Program-made: the position numbers and the translations under genes
Notes under the pieces: model-generated
Told to the model about the DNA's origin: nothing
The model's database searches: none
Seen by the model: the letters and a program-made list of their open reading frames with translations, nothing else
Part shown: positions 1-8,485 of the stretch, piece by piece
How positions within the stretch are numbered: the first letter of the stretch is position 1
Layout: each line of letters opens with the position of its first letter
Origin: Flavobacterium sp.
GTDB taxonomy: Bacteria; Bacteroidota; Bacteroidia; Flavobacteriales; Flavobacteriaceae
Direction: 5' to 3'
Assembly: GCF_024642105.1 (NCBI RefSeq)
Contig: NZ_JAHEBT010000053.1
Coordinates: 248,001 to 312,000, forward strand
DNA: 64,000 bases

Positions 1-391
1 TTTTCAATTGGTCCAAAATTACTCCACCATATTTATCGGTCCATTCCCAAGCATGTGCTAAAAATTCCTCACGAGTCAAATCGTTTTTATTGATTCCTTC
101 GGCTTTTAGTTTAGCCACCACTTTGGCTTCGGTAGCGATAGAAGCATGATCCGTTCCTGGCACCCAACACGCATTCAATCCTTTCAAACGCGCTCTACGA
201 ATCAGCACATCTTGAATCGTATTGTTCAACATATGCCCCATGTGCAACACTCCAGTTACATTAGGTGGTGGAATTACAATCGTATAAGGCGTTCTGTGGT
301 CAGGTTCCGAATGAAAATAGTTGTTTTTCATCCAGTAGTCGTACCACTTTTGTTCAATTGTTTTGGCGTCGAATTGTGCAGGAATTGTCAT
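1..391 (-). CDS. valS: Valine--tRNA ligase, N-terminal part (cut by window edge)
   Basis: Class I aminoacyl-tRNA synthetase that charges tRNA-Val in the cytoplasm. Only the first 130 codons lie in the window; the gene runs off the left edge. The ATG is at 391-389. The protein shows the ValRS/IleRS-type signature PPPNVTG followed by the HIGH-type motif HMGH (residues 50-53), and later the [13 protein letters not shown] segment that is typical of ValRS. A TAnnTTTG-type -7 box (TACTTTTG, minus strand 518-511) lies about 120 bases upstream, without a clear -33 box. The next gene is divergent. Confidence 0.95.
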   Translation of the reverse strand, partial: MTIPAQFDAKTIEQKWYDYWMKNNYFHSEPDHRTPYTIVIPPPNVTGVLHMGHMLNNTIQDVLIRRARLKGLNACWVPGTDHASIATEAKVVAKLKAEGINKNDLTREEFLAHAWEWTDKYGGVILDQLK

Positions 392-609
392 TGTATAGTA
401 AATTCGTTTAATCGTTATGTAGCGTTTATTTTCAGGTTTGAGACATTGTATGTCAAATTCAGAAATAACGCTTTATGATTTGGCCTACATTTTGTAAGCT
501 AAATAAGCAACAAAAGTAAATAATTAAGTACACTATAAAAAGCGAAATAAAAATTTGTAGAGTAAATAAAAGAAACTAACTTTACTAAACATTTAAATCA
601 TTTTTGAAA

Positions 610-993
610 ATGCAAAAAATAATCGCCCTCCTTTTATTCACGTTGTTTAGCAACATCAGTTTTTCACAAAGTGCTAAAATTGAATTTTCTGCTAAAGAAA
701 ACACGATTGATTACGGAAAAGTGACCAAAGCCACTGATTCAGGTATTCGCGTTTTTGAGTTTACTAATACTGGGAACGCTCCTTTAATCATAACCAATGT
801 ACTTTCTACTTGTGGATGTACAGTCCCTACAAAACCTGACGCACCAATTCTACCTGGTAAAAAAGGAAAAATTGAAGTAAAATACAATATGGCCACTGGC
901 CCCATTCGCAAAACGATTACTGTAGAATCAAATGCCGCCAATTATGAAGGCGGAAGGATTGCTCTAAAAATAAAAGGAGAAGTTGTTGAATAA
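610..993 (+). CDS. DUF1573 secreted protein
   Basis: Small exported protein of 127 residues with an N-terminal signal peptide (hydrophobic core, cleavage after SFSQ) and one DUF1573 domain, an Ig-like fold found in many Bacteroidota. The key family pattern is visible: a GxVxxG-like start, FEFTNTGNAPLII, then the STCGCT cysteine pair and a PGKKGKI turn. The function of the family is not established. I chose ATG 610 over an in-frame TTG at 604 because the signal peptide then starts normally. A weak promoter (TTTG at 554, TAACTTTA at 577) precedes it and a strong terminator follows. Confidence 0.85.
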   Translation: MQKIIALLLFTLFSNISFSQSAKIEFSAKENTIDYGKVTKATDSGIRVFEFTNTGNAPLIITNVLSTCGCTVPTKPDAPILPGKKGKIEVKYNMATGPIRKTITVESNAANYEGGRIALKIKGEVVE

Positions 994-1016
994 ATACGCT
1001 TCGACATCCATTAGAG

Positions 1017-1049
1017 AACGCCTTTTGAATTCAAAGGGCGTTTTTTTTA
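1017..1049 (+). terminator. Rho-independent terminator after the DUF1573 gene
   Basis: Hairpin AACGCC (1017-1022) pairing with GGCGTT (1037-1042), continued by TTTG/CAAA around an AATT loop, then a run of T. Confidence 0.85.
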
Positions 1050-1204
1050 TTTTTAAACGCTTTACAATTCACTTCAAAGATTCCATTTAACCTATAAATA
1101 CCTAAAAAATATAACATTTTAAGGCGTTTTTATGAGCAAATACACTTATATATTCTAATAACTTAAGAAAAAAAATTGCAAATTTGCAATTCAAGATTGA
1201 AAAC

Positions 1205-2410
1205 ATGCCAAAACTATCCACCCGAGGACACTCCATGCCAGAATCGCCAATTAGAAAATTGGCTCCTTTTGCTGATATGGCAAAGAAAAAAGGACACAAA
1301 GTGTACCATTTAAATATTGGACAACCCGACATCAAAAGTCCTGAAATAGCTATTAACGCTATTAAAAATATTGATTTAGACGTTATCGAATATGGCCCTT
1401 CTGCTGGTTATGAAAGTTACCGAAAAAAGTTAGCCCAATTCTATACCAACCAAAACGTAAACGTAAACACCGAAGATATTTTAATCACTACTGGTGGTTC
1501 TGAAGCCTTGTTATTTGCTCTAGGGAGTATCATGGACCCTGAAGACGAGTTGATTATACCTGAGCCATTTTATGCGAATTACAGTGCTTTTGCTGCCGAA
1601 TCTGCTGCCAAAGTAGTTCCAGTTAATTCGGGTTTTGAAACGGGTTTTGAATTACCTTCCATTGCTGATTTTGAAAAATTAATTACACCAAAATCAAAAG
1701 CGATTTTGATTTGTAATCCGAATAATCCAACGGGGTATTTGTATTCGGAATCCGAAATTCTTCAGTTGGGTGAATTAGTAAAAAAACACGATTTGTTCTT
1801 AATTGCCGATGAAGTGTACCGCGAATTCATTTACGGAGACGATATTCATTATTCGGTAATGAATTTAAAAGAAGTAGAACAGAATGTCATTATGATTGAT
1901 TCGGTTTCGAAACGTTACAGCATGTGTGGCGCTCGAATTGGCTGTATGGTGACCAAAAATAAAGAAGTAATTGCTGCCGCAATGAAATTTGCACAAGCAC
2001 GACTTTGTCCACCTACCATTGAGCAAATTGCTTGCGAAGCGGCTATTGACACCCCTAAAAGTTATTTTGACGAAGTAATCTCCGAATACCGCGAACGAAG
2101 AGATACTTTAATTAGCGAATTGCAAAAAATTGAAGGGGTAAAAGTAAGTACTCCGAAGGCGGCTTTTTATTGCATTGCCGAATTACCGGTGGACAATACG
2201 GATGATTTTGCACAATGGCTATTAGAAAGCTATAATTTGAATGGCGAAACCGTAATGGTAGCCCCTGCTGGTGGATTTTACTCTACACCCGGTATGGGAT
2301 TGAACCAAGTGCGCATTGCTTACGTATTGAAAAAAGAAGATTTAGTTCGTGCCGTAGCGGTATTGAAAGAAGCAATTCCTGCGTATAACGCAAGTAGAAC
2401 AGCAAAATAA
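1205..2410 (+). CDS. Pyridoxal phosphate-dependent aminotransferase, class I/II (aspartate aminotransferase-like)
   Basis: Fold-type I PLP aminotransferase of 401 residues, the usual family length. It shows the NPNNPTG motif (about 172-177), the Asp that binds the pyridine nitrogen in LIADEVYRE (202), the Schiff-base lysine in SVSKRYSMCGARIG (236) and the nearby Arg. The exact amino donor cannot be read from the sequence; aspartate or another amino acid is possible. ATG 1205 is preferred to an in-frame TTG at 1184, which would add seven residues lying in a probable leader. The gene stands alone between two terminators. Confidence 0.85.
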   Translation: MPKLSTRGHSMPESPIRKLAPFADMAKKKGHKVYHLNIGQPDIKSPEIAINAIKNIDLDVIEYGPSAGYESYRKKLAQFYTNQNVNVNTEDILITTGGSEALLFALGSIMDPEDELIIPEPFYANYSAFAAESAAKVVPVNSGFETGFELPSIADFEKLITPKSKAILICNPNNPTGYLYSESEILQLGELVKKHDLFLIADEVYREFIYGDDIHYSVMNLKEVEQNVIMIDSVSKRYSMCGARIGCMVTKNKEVIAAAMKFAQARLCPPTIEQIACEAAIDTPKSYFDEVISEYRERRDTLISELQKIEGVKVSTPKAAFYCIAELPVDNTDDFAQWLLESYNLNGETVMVAPAGGFYSTPGMGLNQVRIAYVLKKEDLVRAVAVLKEAIPAYNASRTAK

Positions 2411-2441
2411 ATAAGCTAACTTCACTTTAAGATATAAACTA

Positions 2442-2470
2442 AAGCAATACTCAAAAAGTATTGCTTTTTG
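2442..2470 (+). terminator. Rho-independent terminator after the aminotransferase gene
   Basis: Perfect 9-bp stem AAGCAATAC (2442-2450) with GTATTGCTT (2458-2466), loop TCAAAAA, then a T-rich tail. Confidence 0.85.
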
Positions 2471-2576
2471 CTTTTAGTGGAAACAATGATTAAATCCGAA
2501 AAGGGCTTCCTTTTTTTGCATTTTATTAATTATCTTTACCGCTTGAATTGACATACCCTTTATAACAATAGCTTTA

Positions 2577-3248
2577 ATGATAAACAACGAAGAATTTCAA
2601 GACGAAATAGGAAACAATCATATTAGTACCAATGCGAAAAATCCGTTAAGGGATGATGCTTTTGCTATTGCTGACGACGAAAAAATTGAACGAATTAAAA
2701 AGGACGTAGAGAATATCCTAACCACCCTAGGTATGGATTTGACCGATGACAGCTTGAAAGGCACTCCTAACCGAGTGGCAAAAATGTTTGTCAAAGAGAT
2801 TTTTGGAGGATTGAATCCTGCCAGAAAACCAAAGGCTTCTACGTTTGATAACAACTACAAATACGGCGAAATGCTGGTAGAAAAAAACATTACGGTCTAC
2901 TCTACTTGCGAACACCATTTACTACCTATCATTGGAAGAGCGCACGTGGCGTATATCTCGAATGGTACCGTAATTGGTCTTTCTAAAATGAACCGAATTG
3001 TAGAATATTATGCCAAAAGACCTCAAGTCCAAGAGCGTTTGACCATGCAAATTGTACAAGAATTACAAATGGCTTTAGGTACCGAAGACGTTGCGTGTGT
3101 AATTGATGCGAAACATTTGTGTGTGAATTCAAGAGGAATTGGTGATATTGAAAGTAGCACCGTAACTTCGGAATTTGGAGGTAAATTCAAAGAGGCACAA
3201 ACCAAAAGAGAATTTTTGGATTACATTAAATTAGAAACTCGATTTTAA
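2577..3248 (+). CDS. folE: GTP cyclohydrolase I
   Basis: First enzyme of tetrahydrofolate (and pterin) synthesis: GTP to 7,8-dihydroneopterin triphosphate. The 223 residues hold the whole catalytic domain: STCEHHLLP with zinc ligands C111 and H114 plus H113, and the second zinc ligand C182 in DAKHLCVNSRGI; the VQERLT substrate segment is also present. The N-terminal 25 residues are polar and look like the variable tail of the family. A -7-like box (TATCTTTA) lies at 2531-2538. The gene is followed by a structured repeat and then cysS on the same strand. Confidence 0.95.
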   Translation: MINNEEFQDEIGNNHISTNAKNPLRDDAFAIADDEKIERIKKDVENILTTLGMDLTDDSLKGTPNRVAKMFVKEIFGGLNPARKPKASTFDNNYKYGEMLVEKNITVYSTCEHHLLPIIGRAHVAYISNGTVIGLSKMNRIVEYYAKRPQVQERLTMQIVQELQMALGTEDVACVIDAKHLCVNSRGIGDIESSTVTSEFGGKFKEAQTKREFLDYIKLETRF

Positions 3249-3277
3249 AGAAATAAACAGCTTTAGCAACAGAAAAC

Positions 3278-3358
3278 CCTAGCCCTGATGGAAGCGGCAT
3301 CCTTTACTGCCGGTGTTCGGCAGGAAAGATACAGCGAACAGCAGGATAAAGCTCCTAA
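3278..3358 (+). ncRNA. Structured intergenic repeat, family A, copy 1
   Basis: Element between folE and cysS that shares a core with two other places in this window (35750-35866 and 55538-55605, both in the opposite orientation). Order of parts: AGCCC-GAT-G-AG-G, then ATCC, a variable hairpin, GATACAGCGAACAGC, AGGATAAAGCTCC and an A-run. Here the inner hairpin is CTGCCG (3307-3312), loop GTGTT, CGGCAG (3318-3323). Repeats of this look recur, as I recall, in other Flavobacteriaceae genomes, but I cannot name the family. Strand is given as the reading in which the core is AGCCC...AGCTCC; the transcribed strand is not known. Confidence 0.6.
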
Positions 3359-3369
3359 AAAAAATAGAA

Positions 3370-4848
3370 ATGCCATTATATAAAAGTCAACCACTGAAAA
3401 TATACAATTCTCTTTCGGGAGAAAAAGAAGTCTTTACTCCTATTCACGAAGGAAATGTTGGGATGTATGTTTGCGGCCCAACGGTGTACAGCAATGTGCA
3501 TTTAGGGAACCTGAGAACTTTTATGTCGTTTGATGTGATTTTTAGGTATTTCCAACATTTGAATTACAAAGTGCGTTATGTTCGTAACATTACCGATGTG
3601 GGGCATATTGTGGACGATGTGGATGAAGGCGAAGATAAAATTGCTAAAAAAGCGCGTTTGGAACAACTGGAACCCATGGAAGTAGTACAACGCTACACCG
3701 TGGATTTTCACGAAATTTTGAGTGCTTTTAATTTTTTACCGCCCAGTATCGAACCTACAGCTACGGGACATATTATTGAACAAATTGAAATCATCAAGAA
3801 AATAATCGAAACTGGAATTGGTTACGAAGCCAATGGTTCGGTGTATTTTGATGTGGTAAAATTTAACGAAACCAATCATTACGGGCGTTTGAGTGGCAGA
3901 AACATTGAAGATATGTTAGCCAATACCCGTGATTTAGACGGTCAATCGGACAAACGAAATCCGCAAGATTTTGCTTTGTGGAAAAAAGCCGAACCGCAAC
4001 ATATTATGCGTTGGCCTTCGCCTTGGAGTGATGGTTTTCCGGGTTGGCACTTGGAATGTACCGCAATGAGTACCAAATATTTGGGCAATCATTTTGACAT
4101 TCATGGTGGAGGAATGGATTTGAAATTCCCGCATCACGAATGTGAAATTGCACAAAATGAGGCCTGTACAGGACAAACTCCTGTTAACTATTGGCTTCAC
4201 GCCAATATGTTAACGCTGAATGGCAAAAAAATGGCCAAATCGACTGGAAACAACATTCTGCCAAGAGAGATTTTGACCGGTGAAAACACGATTTTAAGTA
4301 AAGCTTTTTCGGCTTCTGTAACCCGTTTCTTTATGTTACAGGCGCATTACCGAAGTATCTTGGATTTCTCAGATGATGCTATTGTCGCGGCTGAAAAAGG
4401 ATACAAACGTTTGATGGAAGCGATGAGTGGTTTAGAATCAATTCCCGCTGCTACTCAAAGTACATTGAACATTGCCGAATGGAAACAGTTGTGCTATGAG
4501 GCTATGAACGACGATTTCAATACACCTATCTTAATTGCACAATTATTTGAAGGTGTTCGTTTTGTAAATGTACTAAAAGAAGGCAAAGAGACTTTGACTG
4601 CCGAAGATTTGAAAACTTTTGCTGCCGCAATGAATGCTTTTGTTTTTGATGTTTTAGGCTTAGAAGACGAAAAGGTTGCTGATGGAAACAACGACAAATT
4701 AGAAGGTACGGTAAACCTACTTATCGAAATGCGTAAACAAGCCAGAGAGAATAAAAACTTTGCTTTGTCTGACCAAATTAGAGATCAATTATTGGCTTTA
4801 GGCATACAATTGAAAGACGGCAAGGAAGGAACCACTTTTAGTTTGTAA
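3370..4848 (+). CDS. cysS: Cysteine--tRNA ligase
   Basis: Class I synthetase charging tRNA-Cys. It has the zinc Cys in YVCGPTVY (C35), the HIGH-type motif HLGN (44-47), the [10 protein letters not shown] and HHECEIAQ zinc/active-site segments, and the KMAKSTGN form of KMSKS. Length is 492 residues, normal for the family. I use ATG 3370; an in-frame GTG at 3313 would run translation through the structured repeat and add 19 residues with no counterpart in the family. yidD and lgt follow on the same strand with short gaps. Confidence 0.95.
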   Translation: MPLYKSQPLKIYNSLSGEKEVFTPIHEGNVGMYVCGPTVYSNVHLGNLRTFMSFDVIFRYFQHLNYKVRYVRNITDVGHIVDDVDEGEDKIAKKARLEQLEPMEVVQRYTVDFHEILSAFNFLPPSIEPTATGHIIEQIEIIKKIIETGIGYEANGSVYFDVVKFNETNHYGRLSGRNIEDMLANTRDLDGQSDKRNPQDFALWKKAEPQHIMRWPSPWSDGFPGWHLECTAMSTKYLGNHFDIHGGGMDLKFPHHECEIAQNEACTGQTPVNYWLHANMLTLNGKKMAKSTGNNILPREILTGENTILSKAFSASVTRFFMLQAHYRSILDFSDDAIVAAEKGYKRLMEAMSGLESIPAATQSTLNIAEWKQLCYEAMNDDFNTPILIAQLFEGVRFVNVLKEGKETLTAEDLKTFAAAMNAFVFDVLGLEDEKVADGNNDKLEGTVNLLIEMRKQARENKNFALSDQIRDQLLALGIQLKDGKEGTTFSL

Positions 4849-4888
4849 TAGCATTGCAGTTTTTGCGACTCATTCAAAAAATACAACT

Positions 4889-5137
4889 ATGTTTTCTAAA
4901 ATTCTCATTTTTCCTTTTTTGATGTTGGTTCGCTTTTACCAAGTGGCTATTTCTCCGTTCACTCCGGCTGCTTGCCGATTTGAGCCTACTTGTTCTTCGT
5001 ACATGATCGAAGCATTGAAAACACACGGTTTATTTTACGGCTTGTTTTTAGGTACTAAACGGATTTTGAGTTGCCATCCTTGGGGTAGAAGTGGTTATGA
5101 TCCTGTTCCTTCCAAAAAATGCCAACACAAACTATAG
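4889..5137 (+). CDS. yidD: Membrane protein insertion efficiency factor YidD
   Basis: Small membrane-associated protein of 82 residues that in other bacteria helps YidC-dependent insertion of inner membrane proteins. The full family pattern is visible: an amphipathic N-terminus, [23 protein letters not shown] with its two conserved Cys, then the third Cys in [14 protein letters not shown]. Position 40 bases after cysS and 41 bases before lgt suggests one transcript. Confidence 0.93.
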   Translation: MFSKILIFPFLMLVRFYQVAISPFTPAACRFEPTCSSYMIEALKTHGLFYGLFLGTKRILSCHPWGRSGYDPVPSKKCQHKL

Positions 5138-5178
5138 ATTCAATTAAATCCTTATTTTTACGCTAAATAAAAACACAA

Positions 5179-6096
5179 ATGACACACGCTTCAGCACTTG
5201 TTTGGAATCCATCGGAAGGAATTGATTTAGGTTTTTTCATGATTCGTTATTACAGTTTAATGTTTGTAATTGCCTTTGGATTGGGTTGGTACATCATGAA
5301 ACATATATTCGTTCGCGAAGGTGAAACCATTGAAAAACTAGATTCATTATTCATTTGGACGGTGTTAGCTACTTTGGCTGGCGCACGTTTGGGACACGTT
5401 TTCTTTTACGATTGGGAGTATTTCAGAAACAATTTATTGGAAATCTTACTGCCGGTTAAATTCGAGCCTAGCTTTCATTTTACAGGATTTCAAGGATTAG
5501 CGAGCCATGGTGCTGCTATCGGAATTATATTGGCCATGTATTTTTACAGCAAAAATATTTTACAAAAACCACAATTGTGGATTTTAGACCGAATTGTGAT
5601 TCCAGTAGCGAGCGGGGCTATTTTTGTTCGAATTGGCAACTTCTTTAATTCAGAAATTATAGGAAAAGAAACTTCGTCATCTTTTGGAATCAAATTCATC
5701 CGAGATTATTTCAGCCCAAGAGATGCTGTCAATGCTACTCAAATTACAGATCCAAACGAAGCCTATAAAGCCATTGCTACGGATCCGAAATTTGCAACCC
5801 TTTTAGAACAAGTTCCTGCCAAACACCCTACACAATTGTACGAGGCATTCTGTTATATTTTTGTTTTTGCTATTTTGTTTTTCTTGTATTGGAAAACCGA
5901 AGCGCGTAGAAAATCAGGCTATTTATTTGGATTGTTTTTAGTGTTATTATTTTCGGTTCGAATTGTAGTCGAATCTGTTAAAGAAAGTCAAGGCGGCTTT
6001 GAAAATGCTTTAGGACTATTATCAACAGGACAATGGTTGAGTATTCCATTTATTTTGACTGGTTTTTATTTTGTATTTACTGCAAAAAAAGTTTAA
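5179..6096 (+). CDS. lgt: Prolipoprotein diacylglyceryl transferase
   Basis: Inner membrane enzyme that moves diacylglycerol from phosphatidylglycerol to the lipobox Cys of prolipoproteins. The 305 residues contain about seven hydrophobic segments, the LASHGAAIGI segment with the conserved His, the Lgt signature GNFFNSEIIG and the HPTQLYEA motif. There is a longer than usual loop (about residues 185-215) between the signature and HPTQ, as in other Bacteroidota. It ends the cysS-yidD-lgt run. Confidence 0.95.
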   Translation: MTHASALVWNPSEGIDLGFFMIRYYSLMFVIAFGLGWYIMKHIFVREGETIEKLDSLFIWTVLATLAGARLGHVFFYDWEYFRNNLLEILLPVKFEPSFHFTGFQGLASHGAAIGIILAMYFYSKNILQKPQLWILDRIVIPVASGAIFVRIGNFFNSEIIGKETSSSFGIKFIRDYFSPRDAVNATQITDPNEAYKAIATDPKFATLLEQVPAKHPTQLYEAFCYIFVFAILFFLYWKTEARRKSGYLFGLFLVLLFSVRIVVESVKESQGGFENALGLLSTGQWLSIPFILTGFYFVFTAKKV

Positions 6097-6108
6097 TTAG
6101 AAGAACTA

Positions 6109-6166
6109 TTCTCGATACCATTTCCTCTCCAAAACTTTGGAATAAAATCATTCGAACTGACGAAAA
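6109..6166 (+). repeat. Structured intergenic repeat, family B, copy 1
   Basis: Box TTCTCGATAC (6109-6118), a perfect inner hairpin TCCAAA-AC-TTTGGA (6128-6141), and box TTCGAACTGACG (6151-6162). The same two boxes with different inner hairpins occur twice at 18310-18429. Confidence 0.6.
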
Positions 6167-6209
6167 GCAATTAATTAAAATCTGCAAATCTGCGGTTGAA
6201 ATTTAAAAT

Positions 6210-6245
6210 AGAAAAGGCTGTCCAATACTACGGACAGCCTTTTCT
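6210..6245. terminator. Bidirectional terminator between lgt and the prolyl oligopeptidase gene
   Basis: Perfect 14-bp stem AGAAAAGGCTGTCC (6210-6223) with GGACAGCCTTTTCT (6232-6245), T-rich on both strands; it serves two convergent genes. Confidence 0.9.
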
Positions 6246-6266
6246 GTTTTTATAAAAAGATACTTT

Positions 6267-8375
6267 TTATTTTATTGGCAATCCTTTCACTCCCATATTA
6301 TATAAAGTGAAGGCTTGCAAATCAGCCGCTTCTTCAATGGTTTTTGAAACGGGTTTTCCTGCTCCATGACCTGCATTAGTTTCAATTCGGATTAACACTG
6401 GATTAGCACCTGATTGTTTGGCTTGTAATTCAGCAGCAAACTTAAAACTATGTGCCGGCACCACTCTGTCATCATGATCTCCTGTTGTTACTAATGTTGC
6501 TGGATATTGCGCTCCTACTTTCACATTATGCACTGGAGAATAGCCTTTGATATAGTCGAACATCGTTTTAGAATCTTCAGCAGTTCCATAGTCATACGCC
6601 CAACCCGCGCCTGCGGTAAAAGTATGGTAACGCAACATATCCATTACGCCTACTGCAGGCAACGCCACCTTCATTAAATCTGGTCGTTGCGTCATTGTAG
6701 CACCAACCAATAAACCTCCGTTAGAACCGCCTTTTACGGCTAAAAAATCAGATGAAGTATACTTTTGAGCAATTAGGTATTCTGCTGCAGCGATAAAATC
6801 GTTAAATACATTTTGCTTTTGCATTTTGGTTCCTGCATCGTGCCATTTTTTTCCATATTCGCCTCCTCCTCTTAGATTGGCAACAGCATAAATTCCGCCC
6901 ATTTCTAACCAAACGGCATTAGCAATACTAAAAGAAGGTGTCAAACTAATATTGAATCCACCATAGCCATATAAAATAGTTGGATTCTTACCATTTAAAG
7001 ATATTCCTTTTTTATAGGTGATAATCATCGGTACTTTTGTTCCGTCTTTAGAAGTATAAAAAACTTGTTTGGAAATATAATTGTCGCTTACAAAATCCAC
7101 TTTGGGCTGCACATAAATAGAAGACTTTCCCTCGACAGGCAAAAATTTATAGGTAGTTGTTGGCGTCACGTAATTAGTAAACGAAAAATACAATGCTGTG
7201 TCCTCACTCTTACCACTAAACCCTGTAGCCGTTCCCAATCCTGGTAATTGGATTTCGCGTACTAATTTACCATTATAATCAAATTGTTTTACTACCGAAA
7301 CGGCATCTTTCATATAATTGGCAAAGATAAAACCAGCACCAATTGAAGGCGAAAGCACCTGTTCTGTTTCAGCAACACAATCTTTCCACTTGGATACTGA
7401 AGATGCATTGACATCAACGGTTACAATGCGTTTATTTGGCGCTCCTAAATTAGTAATCAAATACAATTTACTTCCAACGTTATCCAAAACACGTACGTCA
7501 TATTCAAAACCAGAATGGATGGATTTAATTTCGCCATTCAGCTGAGTTAAATCTTGTACATACAATTCATTTCCTGAAGTGGAATTAGCGGCAGTAATAA
7601 ACAAATAATGATTATCCTCAGAAACGTTTCCTCCAACATAACGACGTCTTTCTTTGTCTCCAAAAACTAAAACATCTTCTGATTGGTTAGTGCCTAGTTT
7701 ATGAAAATACAATTTATGTTGTTCGGTCTTAGCGGACAATTCACTCCCTTTTGGTTTGTCATAACTTGAATAGTAAACCCCTTCATTACCTTTCCATGAC
7801 AAGCCACTGAATTTTACATCTATCAACTTGTCTCCTATACTTTGTTTGGTTTCGGCATTCATAAAAGTTACTTTTCTCCAATCACTACCTGCCTCAGAAA
7901 TAGAGTAAGCACAAAGCGAACCATCTTTAGAAAAACTTACCGCATCTAACGAAGTCGTGGCATCTTTTGAAAACGTATTGGGATCCAAAAACAATTCTTC
8001 TTTTCCAGAAGCATCTTTTCGATACAAAACCGATTGATTTTGCAATCCATTATTTTTGTAGTAATAGGTATATTTTCCTTCTTTGAATGGTGCAGATACC
8101 TTTTCGTAATTCCATAATTTTTCCATACGGTGTTGAATCGCATCTCGAAATGGAATAGTCGACAAATAACCAAATGTTACTTGATTTTGAGCTTTCACCC
8201 AATCAGCAGTTTCAATCGATCTATCATCTTCCAACCATCGATATGGATCATCAACTTGGGTTTCAAAATACAAATCAATTTTATCACTTTTTCTAGTCAA
8301 AGGATATTTTATTTGCTCTTGACCAAACGAAACTATTGTTGAAGACATAAGTAGTGTTGTAATTATTTTTCTCAT
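6267..8375 (-). CDS. Prolyl oligopeptidase family serine peptidase (S9A)
   Basis: Exported endopeptidase cleaving after proline in short peptides. The 702 residues begin with a signal peptide (cleavage near SFGQ), then YPLTRKSD and DDPYRWLED typical of S9A, a beta-propeller region, and a C-terminal alpha/beta hydrolase domain. The catalytic triad is visible: Ser in KGGSNGGLL, Asp in [12 protein letters not shown] and His in NAGHGAG. I use ATG 8375 rather than the in-frame TTG at 8384. Probably periplasmic. It stands alone, bounded by terminators. Confidence 0.93.
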   Translation of the reverse strand: MRKIITTLLMSSTIVSFGQEQIKYPLTRKSDKIDLYFETQVDDPYRWLEDDRSIETADWVKAQNQVTFGYLSTIPFRDAIQHRMEKLWNYEKVSAPFKEGKYTYYYKNNGLQNQSVLYRKDASGKEELFLDPNTFSKDATTSLDAVSFSKDGSLCAYSISEAGSDWRKVTFMNAETKQSIGDKLIDVKFSGLSWKGNEGVYYSSYDKPKGSELSAKTEQHKLYFHKLGTNQSEDVLVFGDKERRRYVGGNVSEDNHYLFITAANSTSGNELYVQDLTQLNGEIKSIHSGFEYDVRVLDNVGSKLYLITNLGAPNKRIVTVDVNASSVSKWKDCVAETEQVLSPSIGAGFIFANYMKDAVSVVKQFDYNGKLVREIQLPGLGTATGFSGKSEDTALYFSFTNYVTPTTTYKFLPVEGKSSIYVQPKVDFVSDNYISKQVFYTSKDGTKVPMIITYKKGISLNGKNPTILYGYGGFNISLTPSFSIANAVWLEMGGIYAVANLRGGGEYGKKWHDAGTKMQKQNVFNDFIAAAEYLIAQKYTSSDFLAVKGGSNGGLLVGATMTQRPDLMKVALPAVGVMDMLRYHTFTAGAGWAYDYGTAEDSKTMFDYIKGYSPVHNVKVGAQYPATLVTTGDHDDRVVPAHSFKFAAELQAKQSGANPVLIRIETNAGHGAGKPVSKTIEEAADLQAFTLYNMGVKGLPIK

Positions 8376-8435
8376 TGCAAACAATTTTATTTTACCAAAA
8401 ATACATAAATTATTTATTGAATTTTGTTTATAAAA

Positions 8436-8465
8436 AAAGGATTCAACTTTCGTTGAATCCTTTTT
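8436..8465 (-). terminator. Terminator of secDF (also T-rich on the other strand)
   Basis: Perfect 12-bp stem AAAGGATTCAAC (8436-8447) with GTTGAATCCTTT (8452-8463), loop TTTC; on the minus strand it is followed by a run of seven T. Confidence 0.9.
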
Positions 8466-8485
8466 GAAATATAGGCTATTGAAAA

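Noticed and set aside
146..478. 110-codon open frame on the plus strand over valS
   Set aside because: It is antisense to the start of valS, rich in His and Arg, and has no protein-like pattern.
3313..3369. GTG start extending CysS by 19 residues
   Set aside because: The extension is translated from the structured repeat; the ATG at 3370 gives the normal N-terminus.
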